From Antedon mediterranea (lineage: Eukaryota > Echinodermata > Crinoidea > Comatulida > Antedonidae), in contig NC_092678.1 in the NCBI RefSeq assembly GCF_964355755.1, positions 17,330,922 through 17,394,921 of the forward strand: 64,000 bases of DNA, given 5' to 3'. Positions within the stretch are counted from its first letter, which is position 1. Every line of letters begins with the position of its first letter. A program made the translations under genes and the position numbers. Under the pieces are notes generated by a model that saw only the letters and a list, made by a program, of their open reading frames with translations, ran no database searches and had not been told where the DNA came from. This document shows, one piece after another, positions 47,911 to 60,120 of this stretch.

Positions 47911-50289
47911 CTGAAAACAGTGAAAAAATGCAATAAATAAGTACAGTATATATATAGTACCAAAGAATAGTAAGATAAAAATTATCTATTTTATTAATTT
48001 AGAAATACTTTCCATATCATATGATTTCTGGATGTAGATCAATATCTAATGCATTAAATAAGTATATATACAGTACCAAAGGATAGTACGATAACAAAAA
48101 ATATTTTTTAAATTTCGAAATACAAACAAAATATAACAACATATATCTATATTGTGCCAACAGAGGTCATAAACGGCTTATGTCTAATTAGGCGTGTCAC
48201 TCCAGCAGTGAAACCATTACAGGGTATATACAAGGACATAATAATATTTGTTTAATGTTACTTCAGCTCGTATTATCATTAGTTGCATGTTTTAGCTGTT
48301 TTTCTTTAACTGCTTTTACATGATATAACTATGTTTTATCTGGAATTACTTTAATCATGTTGTACGTTCCATATCATATGATGACATAGATCAATATCTA
48401 CGATACAATACAACCGTTTAATGCCTATGATCCATGTGTTCTGCTATATTTTTACGTTTGGTTATGGCCGTCGATGGTGCTACAGTAACTGAATTAAATA
48501 GTCTTGTTCGCAAACAATGCCAAAATAGAAAAACTCAAAAGGAGCAAAAAGAAAGATATTACATTTGATCGTATTACGCATGAAACAGACATATTTCATT
48601 GAAGTATTAATTCCTAAAATAAAATAATTGTTTTTATGAGAAAAAGAGTTAAACTGACGTTTTCATGAGAGGAAAATATACAATATTTGTTCCTCGTGCA
48701 CAATAAGCATATTACAACACTATTACACTAAAGCATAAAGTTACACTTAACTGTGCCTTAATACCGTTTAATAGTTCACCCGATACAACATTCTGATTTG
48801 TCCAAATTAAAAAAAAAAATCTGACAAATATAAACATGAAGAAATAAAAAGCAATGTCATTAATATCAGACTTATGAATAATGACATCAAATTTCGATAA
48901 TCATAAGGACGAGTTCTCGAATGATTCTCTCTTTGTGCCGATGGAATTGATATTTCCTAAGTTCACCTAACTACGGAGGAATAACGCTGTTCATGTACGT
49001 ACCACACTACATTAGATAACAGATGCCTCACATAATTACGTTTTCATGAGAGGAAGATATATCACATTTGTTCCGTGTTAACAATAAGCTTATTACAACA
49101 CTATTGCAAATCATATATGAAATGATACAATATGTCATAGTTCACTACTGTAGTGGAGTTTTAACGCAAACGTATACGTACCACCACACTATATAGATAA
49201 CAAATGGCTCTTATAATGACGTTTTCTTAGAGGAAGATATATAACATTTGTTCCGCGTGCAAAATAAGCTTATAACGCTATTGTAGATTATTCGTGAATC
49301 GAAACAATTATGTTCAGTGTGCCTATTCCTTCTTGTTTTACTGTGGACAACCGCATAGAGAAACTTTAACATTTAACGCCATGCATCTGGATTGTCTGTG
49401 ATTTTAAAGGATGTCAATGCTATCTCCACATATGACAATTATTTCAATTTTGTAATACAGAATCTCAAATGTATCACATGTGGTTCTTGTATCATTAGGT
49501 TAAGAATAAACATTTAAAATAATTATATAATTTCTCATTTAATAAAACATACCAGTTATACAACAAACTACGTACAGGAGCTCGAGCTTGTGTTAAATTA
49601 GTACATATGTTCTATCATTTATATTAAGAATACATTAATCATAATGTTTAATGATGCTGTATTATCAAATTTTAATGTTACTGGAGAAATCGAGATACAA
49701 TACCGATAATCGGGTGTGTTAGACCAGAATACGTTACTCCTGCTTAAAATGGAGGCCTTTCCTTTAACCACGTTCTGAAATGTGCCTGAAAGATTAGGCA
49801 AAAGCAACACCTTTTATACCATAGCAGCCTGGTGTAGAGACCTATGTATTGCCTTCGCTAAATCCTTTCTTAAACTTGTTCCAACTTATACCTTCTAGAG
49901 GAATGTTATCCATATATATAACCCTAATATACTGCTGATTAGATTCGTCATTTTATAATTGTAACACAATGTGTCATAAGAACTGTTCGTTATACCATGG
50001 TAGTATGTGGTGCAATTAATTAAAGAATTATATGATTTGTAAATATTTTAGACAAAGTTCAACACAGTGTGACGTATTATCTGCTACAATATCTAATGAT
50101 TACACATTTTTAATAATTATGTAATTTCTCATTTAATAAAATATACCACTTATAATAGCAAATTACCGTATTAAACGTACAAATCAAAGTATAAAAACAA
50201 TAAGTATATACAGTACCAACGGAACTTAATTATTCTTACCAAGAAATAATACTTTAAGAACAATATTCTTACCAAGAATTTAATTGCTT

Positions 50290-51840
50290 TTTTCATTCTT
50301 GTTTTAAGCAGTATCTGCCTTAAAATAAGTAACAATTTATCGATTTTTTAAAATAGAATTCTTGTTTAAAGCAATATTTTTCTTAAAATAAGTAAGAATA
50401 TTCCGATTTGTATTTTTTTGAATTCTTGTTTCAAGCAATATATTTCTTAAAATAAGTAAGAATATTCCGATTTGTATTTTATAGAATTCTTGTTTCAAGC
50501 AATATATTTCTTAAAATAAGTAAGAATATTCCGATTTGTATTTTTTTGAATTCTTGTTTCAAGCAAGATATTTCCTAAAATAAGTAAGAATATTCCGATT
50601 TGTATTTTATAGAATTCTTGTTTCAAGCAATATATTTCTTAAAATAAGTAAGAATATTCCGATTTGTATTTTTTTGAATTCTTGTTTCAAGCAAGATATT
50701 TCTTAAAATAAGTAAGAATATTCCGATTTTTATTTTTTGAATTCTTGTTTCAAGCAATATTTTTCTTAAAATAAGTAAGAATATTCCGATTTGTATTTTT
50801 TGAATTCTTGTTTCAAGCAATATTTTTCTTAAAATAAGTAAGAATATTCCGATTTGTATTTTTTGAATTCTTGTTTCAAGCAATTTTTTTCTTAAAATAA
50901 GTAAGAATATTCCGATTTGTATTTTTTGAATTCTTGTTTCAAGCAAAATATTTCTTAAAATAAGTAAGAATATTCCGATTTTTATTTGTAGAATTCTTGT
51001 TTCAAGCAATATTTTTCTTAAAATAAGTAATACAGGGTATTCCGATTTGTATTTTTTAGAATTCTTGTTTTAAGCAATATTTTTCTTAAAATAAGTAAGA
51101 ATATTCCGATTTTTAATTTTAATATTCTTGTTTCAAGCAATATATTTCTTAAAATAAGTAAGAATATTCCGATTTGTATTTTTTGAATTCTTGTTTCAAG
51201 CAATATTTTTCTTAAAATAAGTAAGAATATTCCGATTTGTATTTTTTGAATTCTTGTTTCAAGCAATATTTTTCTTAAAATAAGTAAGAATATTCCGATT
51301 TGTATTTTTTGAATTCTTGTTTCAAGCAATATGTTTCTTAAAATAAGTAAGAATATTCCGATTTTTATTTGTAGAATTCTTGTTTCAAGCAATATTTTTC
51401 TTAAAATAAGTAAGAATATTCCGGTTTGTATTTTTTAGAATTCTTGTTTTAAGCAATATTTTTCTTAAAATAAGTAAGAATATTCCGATTTATATTTTTA
51501 GTTTTCTTGTTTCAAGCAATATATTTCTTAAAATAAGTAACAATATTCCGATTTTTATTTGTAGAATTCTTGTTTCAAGCAAAACTTTTTTTTAAAATAA
51601 ATAAACAAGAAGTCTATCAAATAAAAACCAGTAAATGTTTACTTATTTTAAGAAAAGTATTGCTTGAAACAAGAATTCTATCAAATTAAAATTCGTAAAT
51701 TCTTACTTATATTGCGAAAAAAATTGCTTGAAACAAGAATTCTATAAAATATAAATCACTAAAAATTTATTTTAAGAACGATAAATAAATTCTCATTTTA
51801 AGTAATATTTTACTTAAACAAATAAATTCAAGAATGTTAT
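50290..51840. repeat. 62-bp tandem array with inverted right part
   Basis: Units of about 60-64 bp (aattcttgtttcaagcaat, cttaaaataagtaagaatat, tccgatttgtatttt) repeat about 20 times to 51600. From about 51630 the same words run on the opposite strand (cttattttaagaaaagtattgc, ttgcttgaaacaagaattc), so the arm ends in a large inverted repeat. The long open frames through it on the minus strand are translations of the repeat. Confidence 0.92.
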
Positions 51841-52309
51841 AAAACATAATATTAACAATACTGTTATTTTCATTAAGAACTACAATTTACATGACATTAG
51901 GTACAATAATATATACAACTTCTTTAAAACAAACTTGTTTTTATTAATAATAAAATGCCATCAAAAGAAAACTTAAAAACATTAAAATGGTAAAATACAA
52001 ATTTCGTAAAATTCTTCTCCCGCACATGGGCTTTAAACTATTAGGTGTCTTTAAATTTATTAATGTATACTAATGATGATTCAACAGCCTTTGTTAAGTG
52101 TACAGGTGTGTTTTCATCACAAATCACTAACTGTTAAAGGATAGTGAGGCCTACTTCTTTTCATTTTGGATAATCGAAATCCAGAAGGTAAAAAGTGGAG
52201 AGGAGAGTAACTAGAGCCTCATCTAATTTTGCTTTCTTTGTAGTTAGAATTGTTTGCTAAACTTTAATGTAGGCCATTTCTGTGTCCAAAAGCAATACCG
52301 GCATATTAC
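51841..52309. other. AT-rich DNA downstream of the minus-strand remnant
   Basis: No feature supported. It could contain further 3' exons of the minus-strand gene, but none with good borders was found. Confidence 0.3.
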
Positions 52310-53713
52310 CTGATCGGCGTGAAGACCAGGATTCTGGATCTTTATTCATGTTCCTAAAAATGAAAAGAGATTAATATAGTTTTAGTTATTACTGTATTTA
52401 AAATATGTGTAACATCATCAACTAATTGGGTACGGTGTGGTTTTAGAGTCCTATATCTGGGGCGGTAAACACAAAAACATGACGCAATATTAGAACGGTG
52501 GTAAGAATAATTTTACATTATAAGACATAAGGGTGGGTGGAATATGCATTTGAACTTTTTAATCACAAACTTTGCCCTGTTTATACCGATCCCAAAGACA
52601 GGCCTGGCTGTATCTATTATTTTTAGTTAAATTATTAGGGTCTAAATTTATTTTTAATATTACTATTTAGGAAGACAATACGCAAAACGGTGCTCAATCC
52701 TGATTGATGTTTTTATTCTGTATCAATGTTTATAATAACAATCATACAATTAAATGTAAATTTTGTTTAATTGTTTGATTTTAATAAATTATTGTAAACA
52801 TAGTATATACCTCGAATTTTAAGCTAAGATAAATTTGATTTTAAAAAAACACTTTAAGATATTTTTTTTAATGTACTTAATGTTACTTGTATTTTAAATT
52901 TTAAAAAACACTAAATACCTTCAAGGTCGGCAGACTTTTTTTGATGAGTTTTTCCCAACAAATATGTTTGACAGATTTGACAACATATGGGTTATCTTTG
53001 AACCTAAACAAAAATAACAAATTGAAAACATTATATTATATAAATTTATTTAAATGAGTGGAATAATGTATGGACATAAACTTGATATACTGTAGCTCAA
53101 ATTTTTAATAATGTAGCCTACAGTTTTGTAGGTGGTCAATGTAAAAGGAAGGGGAAAGGGTGGGCTGGCCAGGAGAGCATTAATATGTTTGTTTTTTTAG
53201 TATGTTTTTTTAAAAATTTAGAGTTAAAAACATTAAGTTTCAATATCGATGTGATCACTTCGGGGATTACTTAGTGTGTACAATTAATTAAATATAAAGA
53301 AGTGTTTTTAAATGTCATTATATTTCTCATTGGAATATGTGTATATAATATAATCCTTCGTAGATATTTCATGGCTACATTACAAAATAACTGTTACATT
53401 ATAATTGTATTATCTATTATTAGGCCTTCCTTATACCTAGCTGAAATAGGTCCGACAATATTTGTCCCCTCTGTCAATGTCTGAACTAAAATGCTAAGCT
53501 AAACCTATACACCTGTCCGTCAGTACAGGCATAGTAGGCTAGCCTAGACCTACTAGTTCCAGGCCTACAGTATTACTAACTAGGAAGGAGCCTAGGCTAG
53601 GCCTAGACTGCTGGCAGATTAAAATATAATTATTAGGCCTACGAACCTGTTAAAATGTTGGCCACTTCTTCATCTATTTCTCGGATCTTCAACAAAGCGT
53701 CTTCTTTCGACAT
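52310..53713 (-). pseudogene. Three-exon gene remnant, minus strand
   Basis: Exon 1 (53647-53713) begins ATG and reads MSKEDALLKIREIDEEVAN, then ILT, ending with one spare base at a gttcgt donor. Exon 2 (52919-53003) has acceptor gtttag and donor gtattt. Exon 3 (52310-52353) has acceptor tttttag and donor gtaata and reads NMNKDPESWSSRRS. The phases 1, 2, 1 connect all three, but exon 2 then has a TGA three bases from its end, so the gene is broken or spliced differently. AGGCCTA palindromes fill the first intron, as in the 59828-63025 element, whose first exon also ends in phase 1. No family recognised. Confidence 0.5.
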
Positions 53714-54099
53714 TATATTAGACTAATCTTACTAGGCCTATTGAAGCATTTAATATATAAATTGCGATGAAAGGTGTCTTTTACTTACAAACTCTAGATT
53801 TTGGATGATTACTTTAAAAAACCGTTGGCCATGATCCCGCCGGGAGCTAGGTCATCGACCACACACAGTGTTGTTTTTTAACTACAGTATAACCAAAAAT
53901 TTATCGCTGGCCTTTTACCCAGAATGTATAAGGTCATTATACTGCTCAACGTTAAAGCATGGCGGTATAAACCTCCATGGTGGTTAAAGCAAATCTATAA
54001 AACGTCTGGACCAACAGTAATACGACAGACAATAATAATGACACATGTTTGTTGCAGTCCGAAAAAAAGCGATAAGTTGGTGCCAGTAAACTGAAGTAG
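53714..54099. promoter_or_regulatory. Possible shared start region between divergent remnants
   Basis: Separates the ATG of the minus-strand remnant from the first recognisable part of the plus-strand one. It is moderately GC-rich for this window around 53830-53870. No core promoter motif was clear; the role is inferred from position only. Confidence 0.3.
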
Positions 54100-55061
54100 G
54101 TACAGTATTTGCTACCCTATTTGCTAAGGCATTATAATTCAATTCATGGAAATACTCCGAATTTTCGAGTAACATGTGGAATTGGTGGTTCGCTGCCCGG
54201 CAAGCTTTGGAATTTACAATTCGTTTTACAAGCATGTCATAAGACGCCATTTTAAGGACGAGTATAACAATCGGCAACCTCCTGCAGTTGACGATGGAAA
54301 CATCAGTATATAAGTATGCCTGGAGAAAACGAGGATGCCAATTGAGGATGAAGTAGAACTAGACCTAGACTAGGAGACTGACGAAGTTAATGAAGAAAAA
54401 AACTATTATAACGGGGATGATTTATCAACTGACGATAGTAGTAGTGATAATTCTAGTATTGTTATACTGTTAATGATTGTTTAATATTAATTATCTTGTT
54501 GATGCTCAGCAAGAAGGCCTACTAACTAGAGGATGAACAAGCAGATAATAGTATAAAAAATGCTGATTTCTTTCTACTAAAATTAAAGGAGAGAAACAAG
54601 ATTCCACAGGTAAGCCATTTTGCTTTAAAATTACAACAATTATGCATTTTAAACTATTTTTTATTAGAGAAATACGTCTATTTCCTAGGCCTTGCTGGTA
54701 CTGTTATTATACAGGACTATTAGCTATAGTAACTATAGGACTTGGGTACTAGGCCTAGGCCTAGGCATTATACACTCTAAGTTTATGTTGCATTTTTTTG
54801 TGACCAATTTCATTGTTACAAATAACATTTTTTTTGTTAGGCTGCATAGCTCCCCAACTAAAGCACAACTTAGTTTTTATTTTTAAACATATTAAAACTT
54901 GAATATAAAAAATATTAAATCAATATTATTTTCTTTAGGTTGCAGTGCAATCGATTATTCAAAGCACAAACAGTTTGATTACCCAGATTCTTTCATCAGT
55001 TGAAACTGAAGTGCTAACTGCTCTACCGTTGTGTGAATATAAGGATGACAATCTATTTTAA
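54100..55061 (+). pseudogene. C2H2-finger gene remnant, plus strand
   Basis: Part 1 (54100-54313) reads LLRHYNSIHGNTPNFRVTCG, loses frame by one base near 54195, then CPASFGIYNSFYKHVIRRH to a stop, giving a C2H2-like finger with pattern C-x5-C-x12-H-x4-H. An acidic/serine-rich stretch follows (about 54330-54460, several stops). Part 2 ends NADFFLLKLKERNKIPQ at 54609 with a gtaagc donor. Part 3 (54939-55061, acceptor ttctttag) continues in phase with VAVQSIIQSTNSLITQILSS to a TAA at 55059-55061, where the satellite arm begins. The order finger, acidic linker, FLL-x-L helix recalls a large uncharacterised family I have seen in fishes and marine invertebrates (recollection only). The 3' half of such a gene would be missing. 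Confidence 0.6.
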
Positions 55062-56604
55062 GTAAACCATTTCTCAAAATAAGTATTTTTCAGAATATTA
55101 AAATAGAATTGACCTCAATTCAAGCAAAAATAGTCTTGATAGGATATAGTATGATATTGACTTCTTATCTTAAGTAAAACATTTCTCAAAATAAGTATTT
55201 TTAAAAATATTGCGAATCTCAATTTAAGCAAAAATAGTCTTGATAAGATAGTATGATATTGACTTCTTATTTTAAGTAAAACATTTCTCAAAATAAGTAT
55301 TTTAAAGAATATTGCGAATCTTGATTCAAGTAAAAATAGTCTTGATAAGATAGTATGATATTGACTTCTTATTTTAAGTAAAACATTTCTCAAAATCAGA
55401 ATATTGCGAATCTGAATTCAAGCAAAAATAGTCTTGATAGGATAGTATGATATTGACTTCTTATTTTAAGTAAAACATTTTTCAAAATAAGTATTTTTTA
55501 AAATATTGCGAATCTCAATTTAAGCAAAAATAGTCTTGATAAGATAGTATGATATTGACTTCTTATTTTAAGTAAAACATTTCTCGAAATAAGTATTTTT
55601 AAGAATATTTCGAATCTTGATTCAAGTAAAAATAGTCTTGATAAGATAGTATGATATTGACTTCTTATTTTAAGTAAAACATTTCTCAAATTAAGTATTT
55701 TTAAAAATATTGCGAATCTCAATTTAAGCAAAAATAGTCTTGATAAGATAGTATGATATTGACTTCTTATTTTAAGTAAAACATTTCTCAAAATAAGTAT
55801 TTTTAAGAATATTGCGAAACCTAATTTAAGAAACTTTGTCTTACCTAAAAAAATATTTATTGTTTTAAGTAATTTTTAGAATTCATCAATCTTGATTTAA
55901 GAAAAATTATTCTTGATAGGGATAAATATAATATTGATTTCTTATTTTAAGTAAAATACTTTTCAAATTAAGTATTTTCAAATCTTGTTTTAAGCAAAAC
56001 TATTCTTAATAAGAAGAGAATGATATTGACTTCTTATTTTAAGTAAAATATTTCTTGTAATAAGCATTTTCAAGAATATTGCGAATCTTGATTCAAGTAA
56101 AAATAATCTTGATAAGGGTAGTGTGAAATTGACTTCTTATTTTAAGTAAAATATTTCTCAAAACAAGTATTTTCAAGACTATTGCGAAACCTAATTTAAG
56201 AAACTTTGTCTTACCTAGAAAAATATTGATTGTTTTAAGTAATTTTTATAATTCATCAATCTTGATTTAAGAAAAATTATTCTTGATAGGGATAAATATA
56301 ATATAGATTTCTTATTTTAAGTAAAATACTTTTCAAATTAAGTATTTTCAAATCTTGTTTTAAGCAAAACTATTCTTAATAAGAAGAGAATGATATTGAC
56401 TTCTTATTTTAAGTAAAATATTTCTTGTAATAAGCATTTTCAAGAATATTGCAAAACTTAATTTAAGAAAATGTGTCTTTTCTAGAAAATGATTTCTTGT
56501 TTTAAGTAATTTTAAATCTTGACAAGAAAAAAAATACTTATTTTAAGAATTTTTTCTTAAAACAAGATTTTTTTTTCTTGCTTAGAATTTCAAATTTTGC
56601 TGTG
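55062..56604. repeat. 102-bp and 370-bp tandem repeats, right arm
   Basis: The word gatattgac recurs at 55153, 55255, 55357, 55449, 55551, 55653 and 55755, almost always 102 bp apart (one 92). From 55814 a longer unit (gcgaaacctaatttaagaaa) repeats at 56184 (370 bp) and, shortened, at about 56451. Words such as cttattttaagtaaaa are shared in spirit with the left arm. Open frames here are repeat translations. Confidence 0.92.
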
Positions 56605-56905
56605 TAAAAAAGTATCTATTTTATTAATTTCTAAATACAAAGAAAAAATAACAACAAAATATCTATATTGTGCCAACAGAGGCCAAAAAGACTTATGTCC
56701 AATTAGGCGTGTCACTCTGACAGTGAAACAATTACAAGGTATAATTGATATAATACTAATTTAATGTTACTTCATCTCGTATTATCATTATTTGCATGTT
56801 TTAGCTGTTTTTCATTAACTGTCTTTGCATCATTATAACAATGTTTTATCTAGATTGACTGTAATCATGTTGTACTTTCCATATCATATGATTTTTAGAT
56901 GTAGA

Positions 56906-57003
56906 TCAATATCTACGATACAATACAACCGTTAAATGACGATGATCCATGTATTCTGCTATATTTTTATTTTTCATTATGGCCGCCGATGGTGCTACAG
57001 TAA
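56906..57003 (-). CDS. Conserved 31-codon frame, unit 4 copy
   Basis: Same segment as 7653-7750, with the best preserved acceptor-like border (ctctttaattcag). Reads TVAPSAAIMKNKNIAEYMD and continues to TGA. It overlaps the opposite-strand ORF at 56979-57143. Confidence 0.3.
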
Positions 57004-57143
57004 CTGAATTAAAGAGTCTTATTCGCAAACAATACCAAAATAGAAAAACTCAAAAAGAGTATAAGAAAGATATTACGTTTGGACGTATCACACATGAAAC
57101 AGACAAGTATTCCGTAGAAGTATTAATTCCTAAAATAAAATAA
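56979..57143 (+). CDS. 54-codon basic ORF, only undamaged copy
   Basis: Starts MAADGATVTELKSLIRKQYQ and ends KYSVEVLIPKIK. Lysine/arginine-rich with a likely N-terminal helix. Copies at 7729, 14119, 36437, 38031, 42648, 44196 and 48462 share the start but are truncated or frameshifted (for example an in-frame stop after MAADGATVTELNSLEFA). Either this is the surviving copy of a small gene fragment or the plus frame is open by chance over a minus-strand exon. No family recognised. Confidence 0.35.
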   Translation: MAADGATVTELKSLIRKQYQNRKTQKEYKKDITFGRITHETDKYSVEVLIPKIK

Positions 57144-59222
57144 TTGTTTTTATGAGGCATAGAGTTAAACTGACGTTTTCATGAGAAGAAAATATATAAT
57201 ATTTGTTCTACGTGCACAATAAGCTTATTACAACACTATTGCAGATTATACGTACGGTGAATCGATGACGGGTCGGAGACGAACCGAACGGATCATCCAG
57301 GATTTCTGAAAAATCTGGCCAAGTGCACACACTTTGCGCAGCATTGTACGAAGGCGTGTGTATATTTGTTTTCGTATCTAATTTTGGCTTTCAAAAATGG
57401 TAGCGCAAAGCAATCGCTACTCCTGGATCCGCCCGCCGGAATATTTTGACATAAAATGATAGAGGTTCAGACGTTCTGTGGTACATTTAAATTGTATTAT
57501 TTGTATGTTCCCTTTAAACTTCATCTTAATTTCAAATATAATAATATCAATAAAGTAATAATGTTTACTTAGAAGTGTGTCAGTTATCCAGCACTGAAGA
57601 AAACAAACTCAGAAAAAATTTAAACACATGTGACCACGTTATTTGAACATTTTAAAGCTAAGTGAGTTAATTAATGAGATGTAAAGCACATTGAAGGCCA
57701 GTAACGTCGCTAATAGTTCCACTGGAAATACGCCTTTTCACGATATGGAAGACATCTTCTTCGATGGATGACAAAATAATAATATGAGCAAAGCGTAGCC
57801 AATGGTTCTGTCCACAACAGATTGTGGACAAGCCCATAATAACGACCATATTAATGTCAAAGGCAAAGTTACTAAAACATTCATAACTGATTAATGGCGG
57901 ACAGTCATAATGAAATTCCAAAAATGTTAGTCACCTTAAGCATACTATTTTGTCCCCTCCGAAGAAATGTATATTGAGTGGTTAGTTTGATTATTCTACA
58001 TGTTGACTTACATAATAAAACCATCGAAATATGTTACTGTAAACGTTCACAAATGTGTGCTTATAATGGTCTGGTTCGGTTTTATCAAAGAAATACTGTG
58101 AACATTCTAACAAATCTCGCCCTTTCTCCAAGTATTATTCAATGTTAATTTAATTTTTAAAAAAAATTGATTAAACATGTAGATTATTTATTATTTAAAA
58201 AGGCAACCAGTGAACGTTACTGGTGAGAGAACCACTAACACCGTGGCGTGTCTCGACATCCAGTCCATGGTGTTTAAAGTTAGAATACACTGCTCCAGGA
58301 AGACGCTACCTTAATCCACGTTAGGGTTAAATGAGCACTGTCTGTAAGACTCTGTTATGCAGAAATGTATATCAAATGAAAACGAAAAGGAAAGTCTGGA
58401 GTTGTGACTAACCATCTATTTCAGCCAAACAAAAAATGGAACATACTCTATCGACAAAATAGGGACCAAATCAGAACCCATCAAGATCATATGTATAACT
58501 CGACTGCTGATAAATGACGAACTTAAGCTATTTACACTCTACCACTGTAAGGAGCTCGAAAGCAGAGATGAATAAATGAATGGATGATAACATTAATAAC
58601 TTGCACAACTATATCCTAATTGATAATGAAATAAACATGAACTATATTAATAACATTACAATTGTTAACTGAACTGAAGTACATGATGAACAACCACTAT
58701 TTAGTTTTATAATGAACTTCTGTAATATGAACAAATTGAAACTACTTAATTTGTATTTTTACATTACTTTATTGCATTGTCAAAAACCAACGTAATGAAA
58801 TATTAGAATATAGGCCTACAGCACCGGATATTTATGATAACGTGATCTAAGGATTATTTGAATAGACACCACACCTAGGAAATTGAATACAACAATTCTG
58901 TAGTCAAAATTAAACTGGTTTCTTGTGATAGCTTCAACAAGCATTATTGACATGAGTAGTGTACTCCATATTATTGGTATGATATACTTAAGTCCCTCAG
59001 GATATAGTTAAAGTTACGGGACTTATTATTAATAGTTTTTCGTTAGTAAATTGACACTTTATACTGCCTTAGTAGGTTCCGCTGAACCTTAGAATCAGGC
59101 AAACCTTCAAATATCATATCTTATATTATGTCTAATTTCATAATTAACATTATTGCCTTGCAATGTAAATCAGCAGTCTTTACATTTTTTGGATGCATAC
59201 AATTATAAGAAGAAACACTTAC
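57144..59222. other. End of unit 4 and unassigned DNA
   Basis: To about 57665 it matches the end of the array units (with the conserved minus ORF segment at 57270-57430). After that it is single-copy within the window. A minus-strand 84-codon ORF (57667-57921) starts with a cysteine-containing segment and has a hydrophobic stretch (MVVIMGLSTICC). It could be part of an LRR gene's distal exons, but no splice border or family supports this. Nothing else recognised. Confidence 0.3.
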
Positions 59223-59294
59223 AGTATTTGCAAAGATGTTAAACCACCAAATACATTTGCAGGCAATGATTGTATGTTGTTTTCGTATAAATAC
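59223..59294 (-). CDS. Canonical leucine-rich-repeat exon outside the array
   Basis: 72 nt on the minus strand between acceptor tgttgaag and donor gtaagt, same phase as the array exons. It reads YLYENNIQSLPANVFGGL then TSLQIL, a textbook extracellular LRR. Sequence on both sides (about 59105-59380) is shared with 63600-63830, where the exon is damaged, so the LRR locus continues to the right of the window's main array. Confidence 0.78.
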
Positions 59295-59780
59295 CTTCAA
59301 CAACAAAAAGAAACAAAAGTTAGTAATTAAACATTCACGAGCTGTTTTGAAGGATGTCATCTTTGTTTTTGGACACAAAAATAAATTAAAATATGTTGGG
59401 CGTATAGAATAGGTGTCTGTGGAAATTAATATATGGCCGATAACGTTACGAACGTTTGGTTATTACACAAATGAAAATGAAAAAATAAAGTGCATGATCG
59501 AATAGTTTTAGGGTTCTAAGATGGAGAAATAGACATCAAACTCGTCTGCTGTCATTCGCCTGAAAGTCAATATATAAACGGTCAGGCCGTTATTATAAAT
59601 GATAAAAAACGTAGTAAAAGTGTAGTAGTATACTTAAACTTAATTTAAACTTTTCATAAAATGTCGATTGATGTTACGTATGAAGTGATATCCGGGAACA
59701 TTGCGTCAAGTTTATCGAACAATTTGGGTACGAACTTTCAAAACCGCTTTACCATGCCATTAAGTAATTGTTCATATAAA
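59295..59780. other. Intergenic or intronic AT-rich DNA
   Basis: No gene supported. The left part continues homology to 63770-63830. Confidence 0.4.
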
Positions 59781-59845
59781 GAATCGAGTCAAATGGCCGA
59801 GCGGTTCAGGCACGGGCGCCGTTTACCGTACTCTCTTAATGTAAA

Positions 59846-60120
59846 AGAGTGAGAAACCACTCAAACTAGAGTGAACTTCCACTCTTTCAAAGAGTTAACT
59901 GAGGGACAACTCGTTTTGGAGTGAAAAAAAGAGTGGTCACCAAATCACTCTAAAATGAGTGAAACCAACTCTAGAAAGAGTGAACATTTTCATCACTCTT
60001 TTAACAAGAGTGGAAATAATACACTCATAAAAGAGTGAAAGTGACCCACTCTTTCAAAAAGAGTGAAAATAATCAACTCATAAAAGAGTGAAAGGAAACC
60101 ACTCTTTTTAGGAGTGGTAT
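59846..60120. repeat. AGAGTG/CACTCT arm
   Basis: Alternating caactc, agagtgaa and cactctt words in both orientations, able to form many small hairpins (for example cactcttttaacaagagtg). The short counterpart at 62930-63007 has the same words. Confidence 0.85.

Larger units (their letters stand above)
50225..56604. mobile_element. 6.4 kb satellite-armed element with two gene remnants
   Basis: Inserted in unit 4. Sister sites (10258 and 43815, accaacggaaattacgataa) show the empty state. The right end is ...TTTTGCTGTG followed by host taaaaaagtatc. The left end joins host ggaa to cttaattattc, with the expected inverted CACAGCAAAA end and a few host bases missing, so the left terminus is deleted. 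Arms: 50225-51840 (62-bp repeat, then an inverted part) and 55062-56604 (102-bp repeat, then a 370-bp repeat). The interior (51841-55061) holds a minus-strand and a plus-strand gene remnant in divergent orientation. The terminus CACAGCAAAA resembles CCCAGCAAACA of the 15.7 kb element. Confidence 0.75.
45362..57665. repeat. LRR array unit 4 (with the 6.4 kb element)
   Basis: Starts with the same aggttgtagtcaagaggc word as unit 1 and follows it through about 48590 with more divergence than units 1 and 3 show to each other. The part 48590-50224 has extra diverged copies of the segment around acgttttcatgagaggaaga (49035, 49220). Sequence resumes at 56605 and ends near 57665 after gttaattaatgagatg. 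LRR exon at 47839-47910. Confidence 0.8.

Noticed and set aside
50623-51392. Two long minus-strand ORFs (128 and 124 codons) with a repeating LETRIQKIQIGIFLLILRK motif
   Set aside because: They are translations of the 62-bp tandem array; the motif period equals the DNA period and the frame changes wherever unit length varies.
53984-54277. 97-codon minus-strand ORF starting MPIVILVLKMASYD
   Set aside because: It is the complement of the plus-strand C2H2-finger region, whose motif pattern and downstream exons are more convincing.
55115-55791. Two minus-strand ORFs of 92 and 97 codons with a repeated RNVLLKIRSQYHT motif
   Set aside because: Same reason: the 102-bp repeat is a multiple of three, so any open frame repeats.
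57667-57921. 84-codon minus-strand ORF as an LRR C-terminal cap
   Set aside because: The cysteine spacing does not fit the cap consensus and no splice borders were found; left as unassigned.
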